Part shown: positions 10,376 to 20,488 of the stretch, piece after piece | How the letters are laid out: the number at the start of each line of letters is the position of its first letter | Numbering within the stretch: position 1 is the first letter of the stretch | NCBI GenBank assembly: GCA_002633025.1 | Contig: NMRB01000077.1 | Location: 658,689-722,688 of the forward strand | Source: Notospermus geniculatus | Taxonomy: Eukaryota > Nemertea > Pilidiophora > Heteronemertea > Lineidae | DNA: 64,000 nucleotides | Reading direction: 5' to 3' | Position numbers and translations under genes: made by a program | Notes under the pieces: model-generated | Told to the model about the DNA's origin: nothing | Databases searched by the model: none | What the model saw: only the letters and a program-made list of their open reading frames with translations

Positions 10376-10924
10376 AAGGCACCCCCTTCCCCTAATCCGC
10401 GGTCCGCTCCTGCCATCAGTGTCAACATGGAAGTTAGTTGTGGATGCTCTTGATCCATTGCACAGGGGAGTATCCAGAAGGAGTAATCCGGGACCGGAAT
10501 AACCCACTATCCCGATGAGGAATTTCAGAAATGGTTTGGTTTTGCCAAGGAGAATATTCGCCAAATCTTGCAGTTGATTGAGCGCGAGATAGGCCTATCT
10601 CCAAATTCTGACAAGAAATTTGCGTTGTCTCCCATCTGTGAGCCTGATAGCAAAACCTGTGTTGCCTACAATAGGCCTTGCTGATCCCTTACGAGTCAAG
10701 GCTTAGGTTTAAGTTGAGAAGTAACTCAAATGAATTGCGAGCTTACATGAACAGTGAAACCTGTTACGCCTCAAGGCTTAAGTTATAGCTATACTAATCG
10801 TAATTTAAGAAATAACTCAAATGGGCTGCGGCTCAAGTTGGGGTAAGCGGGATTTCAGCTTAAGTTAAAGATCAGCTTAGCTGGAGTTAATATAAAACTT
10901 AGCCTGAACTGGTGCATACGGGCC
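10376..10924 (+). mobile_element. PIF/Harbinger-like element, truncated copy C
   Basis: It joins the family consensus at GAAGGCACCCCCTTCCCC and runs to the right terminus GGTGCATACGGGCC, followed directly by TTA. It retains the transposase stub (about 10502-10690). The left half is missing. Confidence 0.8.
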
Positions 10925-11102
10925 TTAAATTTTAACTAAACTGGTGAGAGTTAAACTTATATAAAATCGCTTATATATGGATGACTAGTTAAGATGGAAA
11001 AATAAGGCTCACAACATTTTATTGGCGCTTATTTGTCCATAACAAATAGGAAAACGATTGCTATTTTCAGTCAACTATAGAAAGGTCATGATATGACTTT
11101 TA

Positions 11103-11949
11103 GGCCCGAATGCACCAGTTCAGGCTAAGTTTTATCTTAACTCCAGCTAAGCTGATTTTTAACTTAAGTTGAAACTCCGCTTAATCCAACTTGAGCCGCA
11201 GCCCATTTGAGTTATTTCTTAACTTACGATTAGTATAGCTATAACTTAAGCCTTGACGCGTAACAGGTTTCACTGTTAAGCTCGCAGTTCATTTGAGTTA
11301 TTTCTCAACTTAAACTTAAGCCTCGACTCGTAGGCCTATTGTAGGCAACACAGGTTTCGCTATCAGGCTCACAGATGGGAGACAACGCAAATTTCTTGTC
11401 AGAATTTGGAGGTAGGCCTATCTCGAGCTCAATCAACACTGCAAGATTTGGCGAATATTCTCCTTGGCAAAACCAAACCATTTAATCTGAAATTCCGGGA
11501 TAGTGGGTTATTCCGGTCCCGGATTACTCCTTCTGGATACTCCCCTGTGCAATGGATCAAGAGCATCCACAACTAACTTCCATATTGACACTGATGGCAG
11601 GAGCGGACCGAGGATTTGGGGAAATGGGGTGGCTTCTGCTAGGACAGTGAAATTTGCGCCAAATTCCAGAATTTCACGATAGATTTTACAGATATTTTGG
11701 TTGAAAGGGGAGGCAAGCGCCCGGCGGCCCCCCTTGGGATCCGCGCTTGTTGAAGGCACGCCTTCAAATTCGAGGTGTACGAGTTAATCCATAACTTAAA
11801 CCACCCGCCGACGTGGTTTAAGTTTTTGTGGGGTTTAAGCCAGACTTGAAGCTTAGCTTTAGTTGGTGCATACCGACTTCAAGTTAAGTTCGAACTTAAG
11901 TTAGACTTAAGCTCAATTTCGGCTTAAGCCACAGTGGTGCATACGGGCC
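11103..11949 (-). mobile_element. PIF/Harbinger-like element, complete copy D
   Basis: An inverted full-length copy beginning GGCCCGAATGCACCAG and ending CAGTGGTGCATACGGGCC. TTA lies on each side (11100-11102 and 11950-11952), which is the PIF/Harbinger target duplication. On the minus strand it keeps the HYPDEEF-type transposase stub and the 83-codon SPFNQNICK frame (11759-11508). At 847 bp it is close in size to copy B. Confidence 0.85.
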
Positions 11950-12439
11950 TTAGAATTAAGCAAATGTATTGGAAAGCTAGGTGAGGCTTAAACCCTTTTG
12001 AAACGAAGGTGTGACATGAAGTCTTTTAGAACAAGGGTGTGGCCTCGGAATTCCCAATGAGTAATGCGATAATAGCCTAGACTATGACCAACAATAAAAA
12101 CATAGCTGAAATCCGAGCTCCAATGTAAGAAACCTCCCAACCAAACTATAAGAAACAAAGTGAATGAACTTTTGAACTGAACTGAGAACCGAACGTGAAG
12201 GGTGCAAACTCGAATATATGGATTCTATAAAGCTATTAGCTTAAAGCTGACGTGAACGAAAGAAAAGCCCCCATGCGACGAGCAAGAGAATTACAAACGC
12301 CCCGCAAACACCTCAAACGAAGGCTCAGAACATGATGGACCCCACGAGGCCAGGAGGGCGCCACCTTATTTGTCTTCGAGCTGTCAAGGTGTCAACATCC
12401 TCTCGTGAGCTCCTGCTGAACACTTTTTTTGAAAGAAAA

Positions 12440-12520
12440 AAGTTTGACCCAGCAGGGAATCGAACCCGTGCCTTGTTATCTCTATTCCACCGTGTTCCCC
12501 ATTCGGCCAACGAACTTGTT
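12440..12520 (-). ncRNA. tRNA-like Pol III module, minus strand
   Basis: On the minus strand, TGGCCGAATGG matches an A box and GGTTCGATTCC is a canonical B box/T-arm. CCCGGG-like pairing is weak (GCACGGGTTCGATTCCCTGC), and the acceptor stem does not close well. It ends in a run of Ts (TTTTTTCTTTC), a typical Pol III stop. It is more likely tRNA-derived than a working tRNA. Confidence 0.55.
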
Positions 12521-12627
12521 GGAACACTTCGCATATTTTCTCTTATTCGTAGTACATGTACATGTATTATTAGCCTGCGTAAATCGAATGTCTACGTCTA
12601 TGACAAACACAAATCATGTCCCTGTCA

Positions 12628-12716
12628 GCTTGCTCGTTGGCCGAGTGGATAGAGCGGTGGATTACAAATCAGACGGTCGACGGTTCGAATCCCGTCTAAA
12701 TGACTACATTTTTTTT
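12628..12716 (+). ncRNA. tRNA-like Pol III module, plus strand
   Basis: TGGCCGAGTGG (A box) and GGTTCGAATCC (B box) are spaced as in a tRNA, and GACGGTTCGAATCCCGTC forms a good T-arm. A tract of eight Ts follows at about 12709. The anticodon stem is poor and the acceptor ends do not pair, so I call it tRNA-derived. It is divergent from, and similar to, the module at 12440-12520. Confidence 0.6.
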
Positions 12717-12904
12717 CTTTGAGTAGTGTACGAGGTATCCGGAGATGTTGACAGCTCTGTTGCCTGAAGGCAAATAAGGTGGCGCCCTCCTGGCTCCGTG
12801 GGGTCTATCATGTTCTGAGCCTTCGTTTGAGGTGTTTGCAGGGCGTTTGCAATTCTCTTGCTCGTCGCATGGGGGCTTTTCGTTCGTTCACGTCAGCTTT
12901 AAAG

Positions 12905-13800
12905 GCTAGAACTATGAATTTAAGCAACTAGAATTTTACACCAAGTGAATTAATATATCACTCTAAAGAGGACTATACAAGGGAGAGCAATGGCCATGGG
13001 CGGGGCTCAAAATTAAAACAAGATAACGTCCGAAATTGCAAAGGAAAAGACGAAAACACAGGTACAATTAACTCAGAACTAAACGAACACCAACACGTGA
13101 GACGCAATAAAAGGGTCGAACAAGATCTATAATATAATGGACGGAAAATATAGGCCTATCCCACCCAATGGGACAAAGAACAATCCCAAGACACGCTACG
13201 AAGTTCTGGGCTTACTCTGGAGGCAGGGGACGAGATTAGAACAAATATATGCCTAACATGGCGGGAACGGAGTGAAATACGAATTCGAAACGAGGAATTA
13301 ACGAAACATACCTCAATAAGTTGAAGAAAGAACGCTCCAAAGAACTAAACACTATTGAACAAAACACCTGTCCTTACGATACCCATGCTTCGAAGTGGCC
13401 TCCAGAGCAAGACGCAGAAGAAATCGGCGATACCAATCCTCTCGACAACACGTCCCAAGAGAGACTGGCGCCGAAATCACGTGCTACTTGACTTTTATAG
13501 TGGCAAGTCTCGCGAGATCTCGGACAATGTTGACAATTTATAGAATCGTCATAACAAATATAACTAAAACATTGCACTCAATTTTTGATTTTATTTTTCT
13601 ATCATTAAGTACAGAAGTGCTAATATATATCTTATTGCTTTTGAGCAAAAATCTCTGCGGGAACATGATGAATTTAATCGATAAAGTTGACCATTTTAGG
13701 CTAAACAACAGGCCAGTGATCGACGTCATGGGTTGTGAATGACGTATTTTTTGTAACGCCAGAATGACGCACGACGCCTGATGACGTTCAACAATCGCAA
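12905..13800. other. Noncoding stretch, nothing recognised
   Basis: No convincing gene. Short open frames near 13355-13742 overlap on both strands without recognisable motifs. Confidence 0.5.
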
Positions 13801-13824
13801 AGGCATGCGCACCTGCATTTTAAC

Positions 13825-14220
13825 CTAGTTGATGATCAGCGCCTCCTTTTGTTTGCCGAAACCCCATAGTGTATAATTACCTCTTACCTTACTACATGTA
13901 CTCAATTGTCCAAAGACAAATTCACCCGCTTTTCCCTGCAATTTCGGTATTATCTCATCTACCCTCTCCTCATTAGACCATCCCAATCTCCTCGCGATAT
14001 CCTCGAACTTATTTATCCACACCTCCCACGGTTCTGTGCGGTGCAAGTCCCCGTGTACGGTGGCAGCTTTGGTCGTCGGTTACGACACCTGTTAGCAGAC
14101 TCCGTGGAGTCTGATTCGCTTAGAGATCTGGAAGAGGGGTTGGAGACAGAGGAGTGCAGGCAGTAGAGTGATAGAGCGGTAGTTCTTCGGGTGGGATGGT
14201 CTTTAGTTGATTTCGGAATC
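13825..14220 (-). pseudogene. Second Gag relic (Ty3/gypsy-like), minus strand
   Basis: Two overlapping minus-strand frames join at about 14040. One ends with KLPPYTGT; the next holds EPWEVWINKFEDIARRLGW, then DEIIPKLQGKAGEFVFGQL. The 'PPYTG...PWxxWxxxFxxIaxxxxW...LxxxLxGxA' order is the capsid start of gypsy-type Gag. A frameshift and early stops make it a relic. No other part of its element is visible next to it. Confidence 0.6.
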
Positions 14221-14525
14221 AGGAACGTGGTTCCGTTGGGTCTAATGTACACTCATGCCAAAACATAAATGGACAGTGGTTTTTTTTTACCCTGTACATG
14301 AAGTAATGCATACTTTTGGGTTCTAGCGTAGATATATGGCCCTACAACATCTCTTATATATGTCCAAGAGGAAATTTCAAGGAAAAAGTGAAAATATCAT
14401 GCAAGTATCACTGTTTCAAAACAAGATGACATTGTAAATGTCGTATGGTTCCCGATGTACAGGTTCTGCTACACGAATGGTACACTGATAGAGATCACGA
14501 TACATTGACAGAGATCAGATATGTA

Positions 14526-15072
14526 CACTCATGGCCAAACGTAAATGGACAGCAGTTTATCTTGAATATCTCCAAACCAATGGGGTGGAGAAAATTGAAT
14601 CCGACATATGTAGTGGTAAATTTTCCTGGCTATCTAATCTATCAGCGTCGAAAAAATCCGCTGAAAACCGCATTTGACAGAAGGAATTTTGTAAAGGTAT
14701 GTTTTTTGCTACTTTTTTATTTGCATGATTTCATTCAAAATTTTTATACCACTGTGTTCTACTCATCGAGGCCTTTCATAATATATCCTGAAATTTCAAA
14801 TATTCCGTGTAGAAATGTGATTTTGGGGCACTTTTATGAAAATAAAAATTTTGAATGAAATCATGCAAATAAAAATGTAGCAAAAACATGCCTTTACAAA
14901 ATTCCTTCTGTCAAATGCGGTTTTCAGTGGATTTATCCGACGCTGATACCATTAGATAGCCAGGAAAATTTACCACTACATATGTCGGATTCAATTTTCT
15001 TCACCCCATTGGTTTGGAGATACAATATGTATTCAAGATAACCTGCTGTCCATTTACTTATGGCCATGAGTG
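14526..15072. mobile_element. 547-bp palindromic Tc1/mariner-type MITE
   Basis: Nearly perfect fold-back: CACTCATGGCCAAACGTAAA on the left pairs with TTACTTATGGCCATGAGTG on the right. The arms of about 240 bases meet near 14830-14840, where ATTCAAAATTTTTAT is followed by ATAAAAATTTTGAAT soon after. TA flanks both ends (14524-14525, 15073-15074). No coding content. Confidence 0.85.
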
Positions 15073-15117
15073 TACATTGATAGAGATCGGGATACATTGA
15101 CACAGATCAGGATACCT

Positions 15118-15478
15118 TGATGTGGTGTGATGTGATGTGATGCAGTGCGATATGATATGAGATATGATATGATATGATATGAGATATGATATGATGTGAT
15201 GTGATGCGATGCGATGCGATGCGATGCGGGGCGATGCGATGCGGGGCGGGGCGGGGCGATGAGCGGCGCGGGGCGATGCGATGCGCGGCGCAGTGCGATG
15301 CGATGCGCGGCGCTACGATACGATACGATACATGATATATGATACGATACGATACGATATGATATATGATACGATACGATATGATATGATATATGATACG
15401 ATATGATATGATATATGATACGATATGATATGATATGACATGACATGACATTGATATGATATATGACATGAACTTGAT
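15118..15478. repeat. GATGC/GATAC/GATAT microsatellite
   Basis: About 360 bases of five-base units drifting through TGATG, CGATG, GGGGC, CGATA and TGATA. It gives long open frames rich in HIISYHI or RIAPHRIA on the minus strand, which are repeat artefacts. It is a local expansion inside the dispersed repeat. Confidence 0.85.
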
Positions 15479-16344
15479 CTCATGCCAATAACTCATCCAA
15501 TGGATGACCTTGATCTGGATAGCTGATCAACAAGGTCATTGCATAATCGAAATGGGCATGCTCAATAACATAAGTATGTCTGATATCATGCCTCTACCTC
15601 TACTACAGGTAGAGATATTGCAAATTATCAAGTTTGACCTTGACCTTGACCTCTGATTATCGAAGTCGTTCCATAATCGAAATCGGCATCATCAATAACC
15701 TAAGTATAGGTGATATCATGCCTCTACCTCTACCACAGGCAGAGATATTTCAAATTATCAAGTTTGACCTTGACCTTGATCTCTGATCATCGAGGTCGTT
15801 GCATGCATAATCGAAATGGGCATCACCAATACCCTAAAAGTTGGTGATATCATGCCTCTATCTCTACCACAGGCAGAGATCTTTCAAATCATCAAGTTTG
15901 ATATATCAAAATCGCATGATATTGCAATCACCCGGATACGCCAGGCTGAGAATTTTAACACAGTCCAGTCCTTGGATAAGCAGGCATGAACTAAGACTTG
16001 TTTCATGTTGCTCAGTTGACAATATGGAAAGTTATCTCAAAATATCAAATTCGTGATATCGATATCACCATGACCCCTACATCTCAGATCAAAAGTATAT
16101 CCTGGGGTATGAAAACCTAAGGGTAGAACTTGTTTTTTGTCGCTCTAGGTGCTAAAGGAGCCGAGTTATGACATCAGATGAAAGCGTGACGGACAAAATA
16201 TCAAAGTCTGATATGTTGATTACATCATGATGGAGGCATCTGATGTTGAAAATAATAAGCTCATTGGATTGCCGAGGTTGACAAACCTAGGGGTAGGATG
16301 TGTTACCAGAGCTGTAGCTGTTGAAAGAGATTAGATGTGAAGGC

Positions 16345-16425
16345 GTGACAGACACACACACATGTACACACACACACGCACACACACACGCACCTACACA
16401 CACACAGATACACACACAGACACCT
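16345..16425. repeat. CA dinucleotide microsatellite
   Basis: Interrupted (CA)n with CG and TA substitutions. The minus-strand CVCVC frame over it is not a gene. Confidence 0.85.
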
Positions 16426-16480
16426 CGACCAAAAACAATATGGTTCCCGATCTTGATGATCGGGAACCATAATAATCACT

Positions 16481-17100
16481 GAAAATGACATTTTTGAAAT
16501 CTTTAAGATTTTCATAAAAACCAAATATACCACGAATCTATATGAAGAATTCCAAGACTCATGGTGAAGAAACTACTGAAAAATATTTGCCCTATTCTAT
16601 GTTATTCAAGGAAATATGCATGATATATGCATAATATAGTTACCGAATCTTGGTCAGTCTTAGTCTTTCAGTGAAGGTTAGCAGCACAATCCAAAATCTC
16701 ATGAAAAATCTCAAATTTCAGATTTGTGATATTTTCGATAATCTCAAATATCATCGAAGTTAGCACAGATTTTCAAACACTTTCTTCACCATATTTCTTA
16801 GAATTTTCCATAGATAATTTGAAAAGCCATTTCTGGTAAAATAAGTTAAGATTTCAAAAATCTCAAATTTGTTGATATTTTAAAAGAGTGATATTTTCAT
16901 GATAATTAATTTTTTTCGTGAAATTTTCTCTCTGACATACTGATGAGATGTTCTAGGGCCAGGCATCAAAGGTGCAAACCCATCGAGTGCATACCTCAGC
17001 GACAGAAGACAAAAACCGTTGTCGTTTTACTTTTTGGCATGAGTGTACATGTACTGACATCGGGACATTCTTCTAAGCTAGACATTCATTTCGGGTAATG
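16481..17100. other. AT-rich noncoding stretch
   Basis: The 3' part of the outer TIR element, AT-rich, with repeated ATCTCAAATTT words. No gene. Confidence 0.5.
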
Positions 17101-17111
17101 GCTAGATAGTA

Positions 17112-17240
17112 TAGAGTTTTCGCAAAGCCCCCGAAACGCCAACGCGTACGTCTATTCTTTTGTTCCGTGCTCTGTTCGTTGCATCGAACAATGGGTTTGG
17201 TGTTCGCGTTGGCGTTTCGGGGGCTTTGCGAAAACTCCCC
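17112..17240. mobile_element. Palindromic MITE
   Basis: GAGTTTTCGCAAAGCCCCCG and CGGGGGCTTTGCGAAAACTC are inverted, and the arms continue through AAACGCCAACGCG. It is similar in plan and end sequence (GTTTTCGCAA versus GGTTTCGCAA) to the hairpin at 5291-5408. Confidence 0.75.
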
Positions 17241-17659
17241 AATGCAAGGCTGAGAGCAAGAGGTTCTTTACATGCGGGTAGTAGGGCTAAACCCCATCGC
17301 GTCCAGGTGCTGTGTACGAGTTTTCTGGTTAGAATGGGAGATGTTTTCTGCAGTGTCTGGGGTTTGAGTACGGTGATAATTTGATGGGATGTGACAATGT
17401 TCGGGGGGGGGGGTCGATAAGAGTCGGAACGTTTCTACGAAGAGTACTGTGCCGCCGGCCTAGAAGGGAAACTGAATGCAATCGATAGCTGGGGTCCGAC
17501 GTCATATTAACTTTCATTTAATCCTGGTTGCCTGCGGCCAAGTGTCCCTAGCGTATTGAGATTGGGTGAGATTTGGTAAGGTTGGGGGTACCTCAATATG
17601 GAGGGACGCTTGGCCTGGGGAGGCCATTCGGAGTGGAGCTGGGACGGTCAACAGACCAA
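17241..17659. other. Noncoding stretch with a G homopolymer
   Basis: A run of G near 17402. No gene recognised. Confidence 0.5.
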
Positions 17660-17783
17660 GGGCCGTATTTTAGAACGTTCCTTAACATTAAGTTCCACCT
17701 TAAATCTATTTGTTCTCGATGGTTTTACAATAGACATAAGGTTGACCTTAAAAATGTTAAGGAACATTTTAAAATACGACCCC
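17660..17783. mobile_element. Short MITE with GGGCCGTATTTTA end
   Basis: GGGCCGTATTTTAGAACGTT on the left mirrors AACATTTTAAAATACGACCC on the right. The interior (CTCGATGGTTTTACAATAGA) recurs inverted at about 43230-43250 in the larger relative at 43191-43703. Confidence 0.75.
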
Positions 17784-17867
17784 AAGTGTGTCGGGGAAGG
17801 ACTATTTCGTCCTCCCAATGTGATTACCGACACTGCACACATTTGATGGCACACCACTTTCGATACT

Positions 17868-18300
17868 TTAAGGGAGGAAACAATCTGCACCTTTTGTCAG
17901 AGTGGGGAAATTGATGATGAGATTCATTGTGTTCATGTTCATTTCATGAAAATCTGCGAAAGGATTTGAATCCATCTAATGCACCAGCAGATGATTCCTT
18001 CCTTCGACTGATGCGGTCAACATCGGCTAATATTATCAGGTGTACAGCTAAGTTTTACAAGGCAAACCAAGCACGTCGTTATGATGTACGTCAGTGAGAC
18101 CGGGCCTTGAATTCGCTGATCCACGGACCATTGTGGTCACATGTAGACCAACAGTGGCATGTGGACCAGCGAGCCCTTCTGGCAGCTTCGATATCTCTCA
18201 TAAGAATGTTATTATGCAGTACGGGCGAACCGCAAATAAAAATGTGACGTATTGTAAAGGGCCGGAGGCCTTTATCAGAAATAAATAAATTAAATAATCC
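17868..18300 (+). pseudogene. Non-LTR retrotransposon (LINE) 3' end
   Basis: The plus-strand frame REETICTFCQSGEIDDEIHC shows the C-x2-C...E-D/E-E-H-x pattern found at the end of many LINE reverse transcriptase ORFs. After a frameshift near 17930 it continues SFHENLRKDLNP and ends ...RRYDVRQ, stop at 18095-18097. The 3' flank (18230-18300) has AAAGGGCCGGAGGCCTTT and an AAATAAATAAATTAAATAA tail, like a LINE 3' UTR. Only the C-terminal part remains; the clade is not certain. Confidence 0.6.
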
Positions 18301-18950
18301 AAAGTGGTGTGACGTCAATGGTCACGTGAGGTTTAGATTTCGTCAGTTGGTTTTGGAAGTCCCGATTTTTGAGGAGAGCCGACGAGCGAGGAACGATGCA
18401 TTGGTCATAGAATGTCATGTATCCCGAGATAAGGTGTCCACCCGACTATACATTCGGACGGAATATAGGGGACAGGTGCGTTAGGCCGCAGACTTGCGAA
18501 CAGGAACTTCTGGCGTGATCGAAAACCCACCCACCCATATCAAGGACAGGCGCCGTCCGAGGGTATTCGAAAAACCTGGACGATGGACGGTGGATGATGG
18601 ACGATGGACAGCTCCTTTCAGCATCATCGATCTCCATCGATCTCCACCGACATACCTGCCACAACCATGCACGTAAGAATCGACCAAGAGGTTCAACCAC
18701 GGCTTATATTTTGGGGGACAAATTCGGATGACCCCCCAGTTTGAATAATGTAGACGAAACGTTTTTTTGCCAAAATAAAAACATTCAATGTAGAAACAGA
18801 AGCCGAGATGCTATAGAGTGCCCCGCAGGACCATAATTTATTTCATCCGATGCAGAGGAAAGTACAGTGAGAGGGTGCATTGTCCATAAAGCCAATGCAC
18901 CCTCTCACGAAATGACGGTGCATTGTGAAATTTGAAGTAAAGAGCATGAC
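18301..18950. other. Noncoding stretch with two small hairpins
   Basis: GATGGACGGTGGATGATGGA short repeats near 18580-18610, and the inverted pair GTGAGAGGGTGCATTG / CAATGCACCCTCTCAC at about 18869-18909. No gene recognised. Confidence 0.5.
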
Positions 18951-19760
18951 ATGTAAATGTCTTTATATGGTTCCTGATGTAGGCCTACTGGTGTTTCTAC
19001 CGGTACATGAATGATACATTGATAGAGATCAGATACAATGACGGAGAACAGATTGACAGCGATCAGGATACACTGATTGATGGATTACGATGAAGCACAA
19101 TTTGATCTCATGCCAATAACTCATCCCGTGATTGACCTTGTGACCTTGAACTTGACTTTGATATCTGATCATCAGGTTCATTGCATAATCGAAATTAATA
19201 TGGGCATCCTCGATTACCTAAGTATGTCTGATATCATGCCTTTACCTCTACACCTCTCCAGAGATATTTCAAATTATCAAATTTGACCTTGACCTTGACC
19301 TCTGATCATCGAGGTCGTTGCATAATCGAAATGGGCATCATCAATAACATAAATATTGGTGATATCACGCCTCTATTTCTACCACAGGCAGAGATATCTC
19401 AAATTATCAAGTTTGATATATCAAAATCTCATGATATTTCAATCAACTGGACACGCGAGACTGAGAATTTTAACACAGTCAAGTACTTGGATAAGCAGGC
19501 ATGAACTAAGACTTGTTTCCTGTTGCTCAGTTGACAATATGGCAAGTTATCTCAAAATATCAAATTTGTGATATCGATATCACCATGACGCCAACATCTC
19601 AGATCAAAAGTAATCAGTCCATTCGATTCCTAGGGTATGAAAACGTAAGGGTAGAACTTGTTTCTGTTGCTGTAGGTGTTAAAGGAGCCGAGTTATGGCA
19701 TCAGATAAAAGCGTGACGGACAAAATGCACGCACGCACACTTAGTGATCAGGAACCCGAC
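18951..19760. repeat. Dispersed repeat family, compact copy
   Basis: About 800 bases matching 14440-16480 without the palindrome and microsatellite. It carries the GCATAATCGAAATGGGCAT tandem subunits and ends GATCAGGAACC, inverse of the GGTTCCTGAT at 18973. The open frames across it (for example 19356-19571) also appear in the other copy and are repeat-derived. Confidence 0.75.
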
Positions 19761-20340
19761 TGAGCAGGTTGTCAAAGGAATTGTTGTGTTACCACCGGAG
19801 GTTATCCGAAAATTTTGTTTTGAGAATGCTTTTATTAATCATCCTGTACATGTATACACCCCGTACGCCACTGCAAACAATTCACATTGCTGCACTCAAT
19901 GGCACTCGACAGGCCTCTTGCCGAAGATGTCAGACTTGCTCCAAATCCTATATCATGCAAAACCATGTGGAGTGCACAGAATGTTCATACGTCATCAAAT
20001 CAAATTTTAAAAACATGTATAGATAATTAAGGTGTGACATTGCGGATCTTACGTACTTCAACTAAAACATCAATTTACTTCAAAGTCAACATTCCTTCCG
20101 GCAAATAATGCATCAGCAGTTACCACTTGCCATGCCAGCTATTTATTTACGGGTATCGCAGCTGTCAAACTGGTCCCCATCATAGTGAACGGACATCGGT
20201 AAATCACCTACACCAAATCTTTATATAAAACATTTGCAAAATTCTGATCCGTAAAAACCATCGCCGTGTTGTGCTGCCGCCTGTCGGCGGTTCCGGGGAT
20301 CAGTGCGTTAGGTTACCCAACATCATTAGGTAACTGCGAC
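19761..20340. other. Region upstream of the PAN-like gene
   Basis: No domain recognised. An upstream exon of the gene at 20489 may lie here. One candidate begins at the ATG at 20341 and ends at GTTGAA before GTAAGG near 20399, but its phase does not clearly match the next exon. Confidence 0.3.
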
Positions 20341-20488
20341 ATGGATTATTTACCACTGACCTGTGTAGGTTTTCAAGCTTGTTATTTTGCCCATGTTGAA
20401 GTAAGGTTGACTTCGACTATAGTAGTTTCCCATTATACCGGGGATACAGTAAGGAATACCGCTGTATTCGTGAATTAATAGCCACAAG

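Larger units (their letters stand above)
12241..12903. mobile_element. Inverted-repeat element with two tRNA-like modules
   Basis: Arms of about 115 bases are inverted: TTAAAGCTGACGTGAACGAA on the left and GTTCACGTCAGCTTTAA on the right. Inside these, CATGATGGACCCCACG and GGCGCCACCTTATTTG also pair with their inverses. Between the arms, two tRNA-like modules point away from each other (12520 to 12446 on minus, 12628 to 12716 on plus). No transposase. The target duplication is unclear. It may be a TIR element that captured Pol III modules, or two SINE-like units flanked by a duplicated segment. Confidence 0.75.
14440..16480. repeat. Dispersed repeat family, interrupted copy
   Basis: It matches 18950-19760 in order: ATGGTTCC(C/T)GATGTA, TGATAGAGATCA, TTGATCTCATGCCAATAACT, then tandem units of about 130 bases holding GCATAATCGAAATGGGCAT and TTTGACCTTGACCTTGA, then GACTTGTTTC(A/C)TGTTGCTCAG and GGAGCCGAGTTATG. 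It ends near GATCGGGAACCAT, inverse of its start. This copy is enlarged by the palindrome at 14526-15072 and the microsatellite at 15118-15478, both absent from the other copy. Confidence 0.75.
14250..17045. mobile_element. Outer Tc1/mariner-type TIR element
   Basis: CACTCATGCCAAAA at 14250 mirrors TTTTGGCATGAGTG ending at 17045, with TA on each side (14248-14249 and 17046-17047). Tc1/mariner elements duplicate TA and often begin CA(C/G)T...GGCCAAAAGTA. The 2.8-kb interval contains no transposase but holds other repeats, including a complete related palindrome (14526-15072) and the dispersed repeat at 14440-16480. Confidence 0.7.

Noticed and set aside
15054-15496. Long minus-strand open frames rich in His, Ile, Ser and Arg
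   Set aside because: They arise from the five-base GATRC microsatellite and have no protein features.
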